DNA of 13,113 nt from the NCBI GenBank assembly GCA_948585895.1, contig CAPBNZ010000027.1, forward strand, positions 9,059-22,171. Reading direction: 5' to 3'. The notes beneath the pieces are model-generated. The model did not search any database and was not told where the DNA came from. It worked only from the letters and a program-made list of their open reading frames with translations. The position numbers were made by a program, and so were the translations under genes. This DNA is from an uncultured Clostridia bacterium (GTDB taxonomy: Bacteria > Bacillota > Clostridia > TANB77 > CAG-508). This document shows positions 12,035 to 13,113 of the stretch, one piece after another (positions within the stretch are counted from its first letter, which is position 1; each line of letters opens with the position of its first letter).

Positions 12035-13113
12035 CTTTTTTCATCAAAAATATATGGGTTTTCGTAACCCTTTAAATAAAAATCAAATTTTGTATCATTG
12101 TATATAACAACTTTATCAACTAATTCCTTACAAATGTTTTTACTAAACTTTTTCAAATTCAATATGTTATCTACCGTTTTTCTAACACTACTTAATATTT
12201 CTTCAATATTATCTCTAATTTTGATTTTCTGCTCTTGTGCTTTTAGTTCTTTTTCTAATTTTATCATTTTGTTTTCTATCTCTTTGTTCTTTAGTCTATA
12301 AGTTTCTTCATCAATTATTTCTTTTATACACAAATCTAGTAGTTTGTTTTTTTCTTTACAAAGTTGTTCTTTTTCCTTTAAAAGTATATCACTTAATTCA
12401 GTTTCTTTTTCACATTTATTTATTGCTTTTTTTACATATTCTTCTACATCTCTTTTGATTTCATTTTTATTAGTTAATATTTCTTTTAAAGCCTTTGTAA
12501 AGCATTCTTTTAGAAGTTCATTATTTACTCTATCATTATCGCATCCTATTTCTTGGTCATTTTCTATATGTTTCTTTCCATATTTAGTAGCAGTGTAACA
12601 TCTCCATGTTTTTCTTATTGTTCCATCTTTTCTTTTTCTATTTTCGCCACCAACATAAGATGCACCACAGCAAGCACAAACTAATTTGCCAGAGAAAGTA
12701 TGCTTATTTGTATATTTACTTTTTTCGTGTTTATACATTTCACTTCTTCTTTTCAATTCTTTTTGTGTTGCCATAAATGTTTCCCTGTCAATTATAGCTT
12801 CATGATGATTTTCTTTATAAATAAATTCTACTTCGCCTTGATTATATTTTTTAGTATGCTCTAAAAAGTCAGTAGTATATGTAATCCTTTGTTTTAAATC
12901 TCCTATGTACTTCACATTTTGTAAAATATCTAGAATCGTTGATTCTCTCCAGTCTGTTGACTTCTCTTTACTTCTAGTTCTCTTGATTTCAACTCCTCTT
13001 TCTTTTAGTTCTTTTGCAATAGTATAAGCACCTTTACCTTCATGAAGATACATATTAAATATTTCTCTTACTATTGCTGCTTCTTTTTCGTTAATTACTA
13101 ATTTGGTCTTTTT
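12010..13113 (-). CDS. Large serine recombinase, C-terminal part (cut by window edge)
   Basis: This enzyme class carries out site-specific integration and excision of mobile elements. The frame is open to the window end, so the N-terminal resolvase catalytic domain with its serine lies outside. The visible 367 residues start KLVINEKEAAIVREIFNMYL, the usual beginning of the Recombinase domain. They continue with IAKELKERGVEI and DWRESTILDILQNVKYIGD. A zinc ribbon follows (CACCG near residue 150, then two later Cys in WRCYTA and EIGCDND), and then a long lysine/glutamate-rich coiled coil (about 205-305). The last codons overlap the truncated prepilin-like gene by 22 bases, suggesting that an attachment site lies here. 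It probably belongs to an integrative element or prophage extending to the right. Confidence 0.93.
   Translation of the reverse strand, partial: KKTKLVINEKEAAIVREIFNMYLHEGKGAYTIAKELKERGVEIKRTRSKEKSTDWRESTILDILQNVKYIGDLKQRITYTTDFLEHTKKYNQGEVEFIYKENHHEAIIDRETFMATQKELKRRSEMYKHEKSKYTNKHTFSGKLVCACCGASYVGGENRKRKDGTIRKTWRCYTATKYGKKHIENDQEIGCDNDRVNNELLKECFTKALKEILTNKNEIKRDVEEYVKKAINKCEKETELSDILLKEKEQLCKEKNKLLDLCIKEIIDEETYRLKNKEIENKMIKLEKELKAQEQKIKIRDNIEEILSSVRKTVDNILNLKKFSKNICKELVDKVVIYNDTKFDFYLKGYENPYIFDEKSNILSLQH

Noticed and set aside
1..13113. CRISPR arrays, tRNA or rRNA genes
   Set aside because: No regularly spaced direct repeats and no tRNA- or rRNA-like sequence were seen on either strand.

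Overview
The window is AT-rich DNA (roughly 30% GC by eye) with strong AAGGAGG-type ribosome binding sites. Every convincing gene lies on the minus strand. A spoIIA operon, engulfment genes and a T-box-controlled aminoacyl-tRNA synthetase point to an endospore-forming member of the Clostridia, perhaps an uncultured gut lineage. The lineage is inferred from gene content, not from a marker gene.

Read in the direction of transcription (right to left), the layout is as follows. (1) At 12010-13113 is the C-terminal two-thirds or so of a large serine recombinase, cut off by the window edge. Its last codons overlap a prepilin-like gene with GLUG-type repeats (10366-12031), which has lost its 5' end at this junction and carries a one-base frameshift near its 3' end. 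(2) At 9128-10273 is a 6-phosphofructokinase with its own promoter. (3) At 8377-9024 is an unrecognised single-span membrane-anchored protein. (4) A promoter and a T-box riboswitch with a probable Val (GUA) specifier precede a small unknown charged protein and valS, which ends in a strong terminator. (5) A sporulation block follows: Spo0A boxes and a promoter, then spoIIAA, spoIIAB, sigF, spoIID and spoIIQ, closed by a hairpin terminator. (6) lexA follows with its own promoter and a candidate self-operator.

The sporulation block is functionally coherent. SpoIIAA, SpoIIAB and SigF form the partner-switching module that turns on forespore transcription. SpoIID and SpoIIQ are engulfment proteins, and a good SigF-type promoter sits just before spoIIQ. 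The most striking anomaly is that the sigF reading frame is broken by one base after 16 codons, although the rest of the sigma factor is well conserved. This could be a sequence error, a recent mutation or, less likely, a programmed +1 shift. A second one-base shift of the same direction in the GLUG gene makes a sequence-quality explanation worth testing first.

Two intergenic gaps of the sporulation block carry REP-like hairpins that share a GGGACRG loop core on different stems. One of these is a perfect 33-bp inverted repeat. They look like small mobile or REP-type elements spread by a transposase outside this window.
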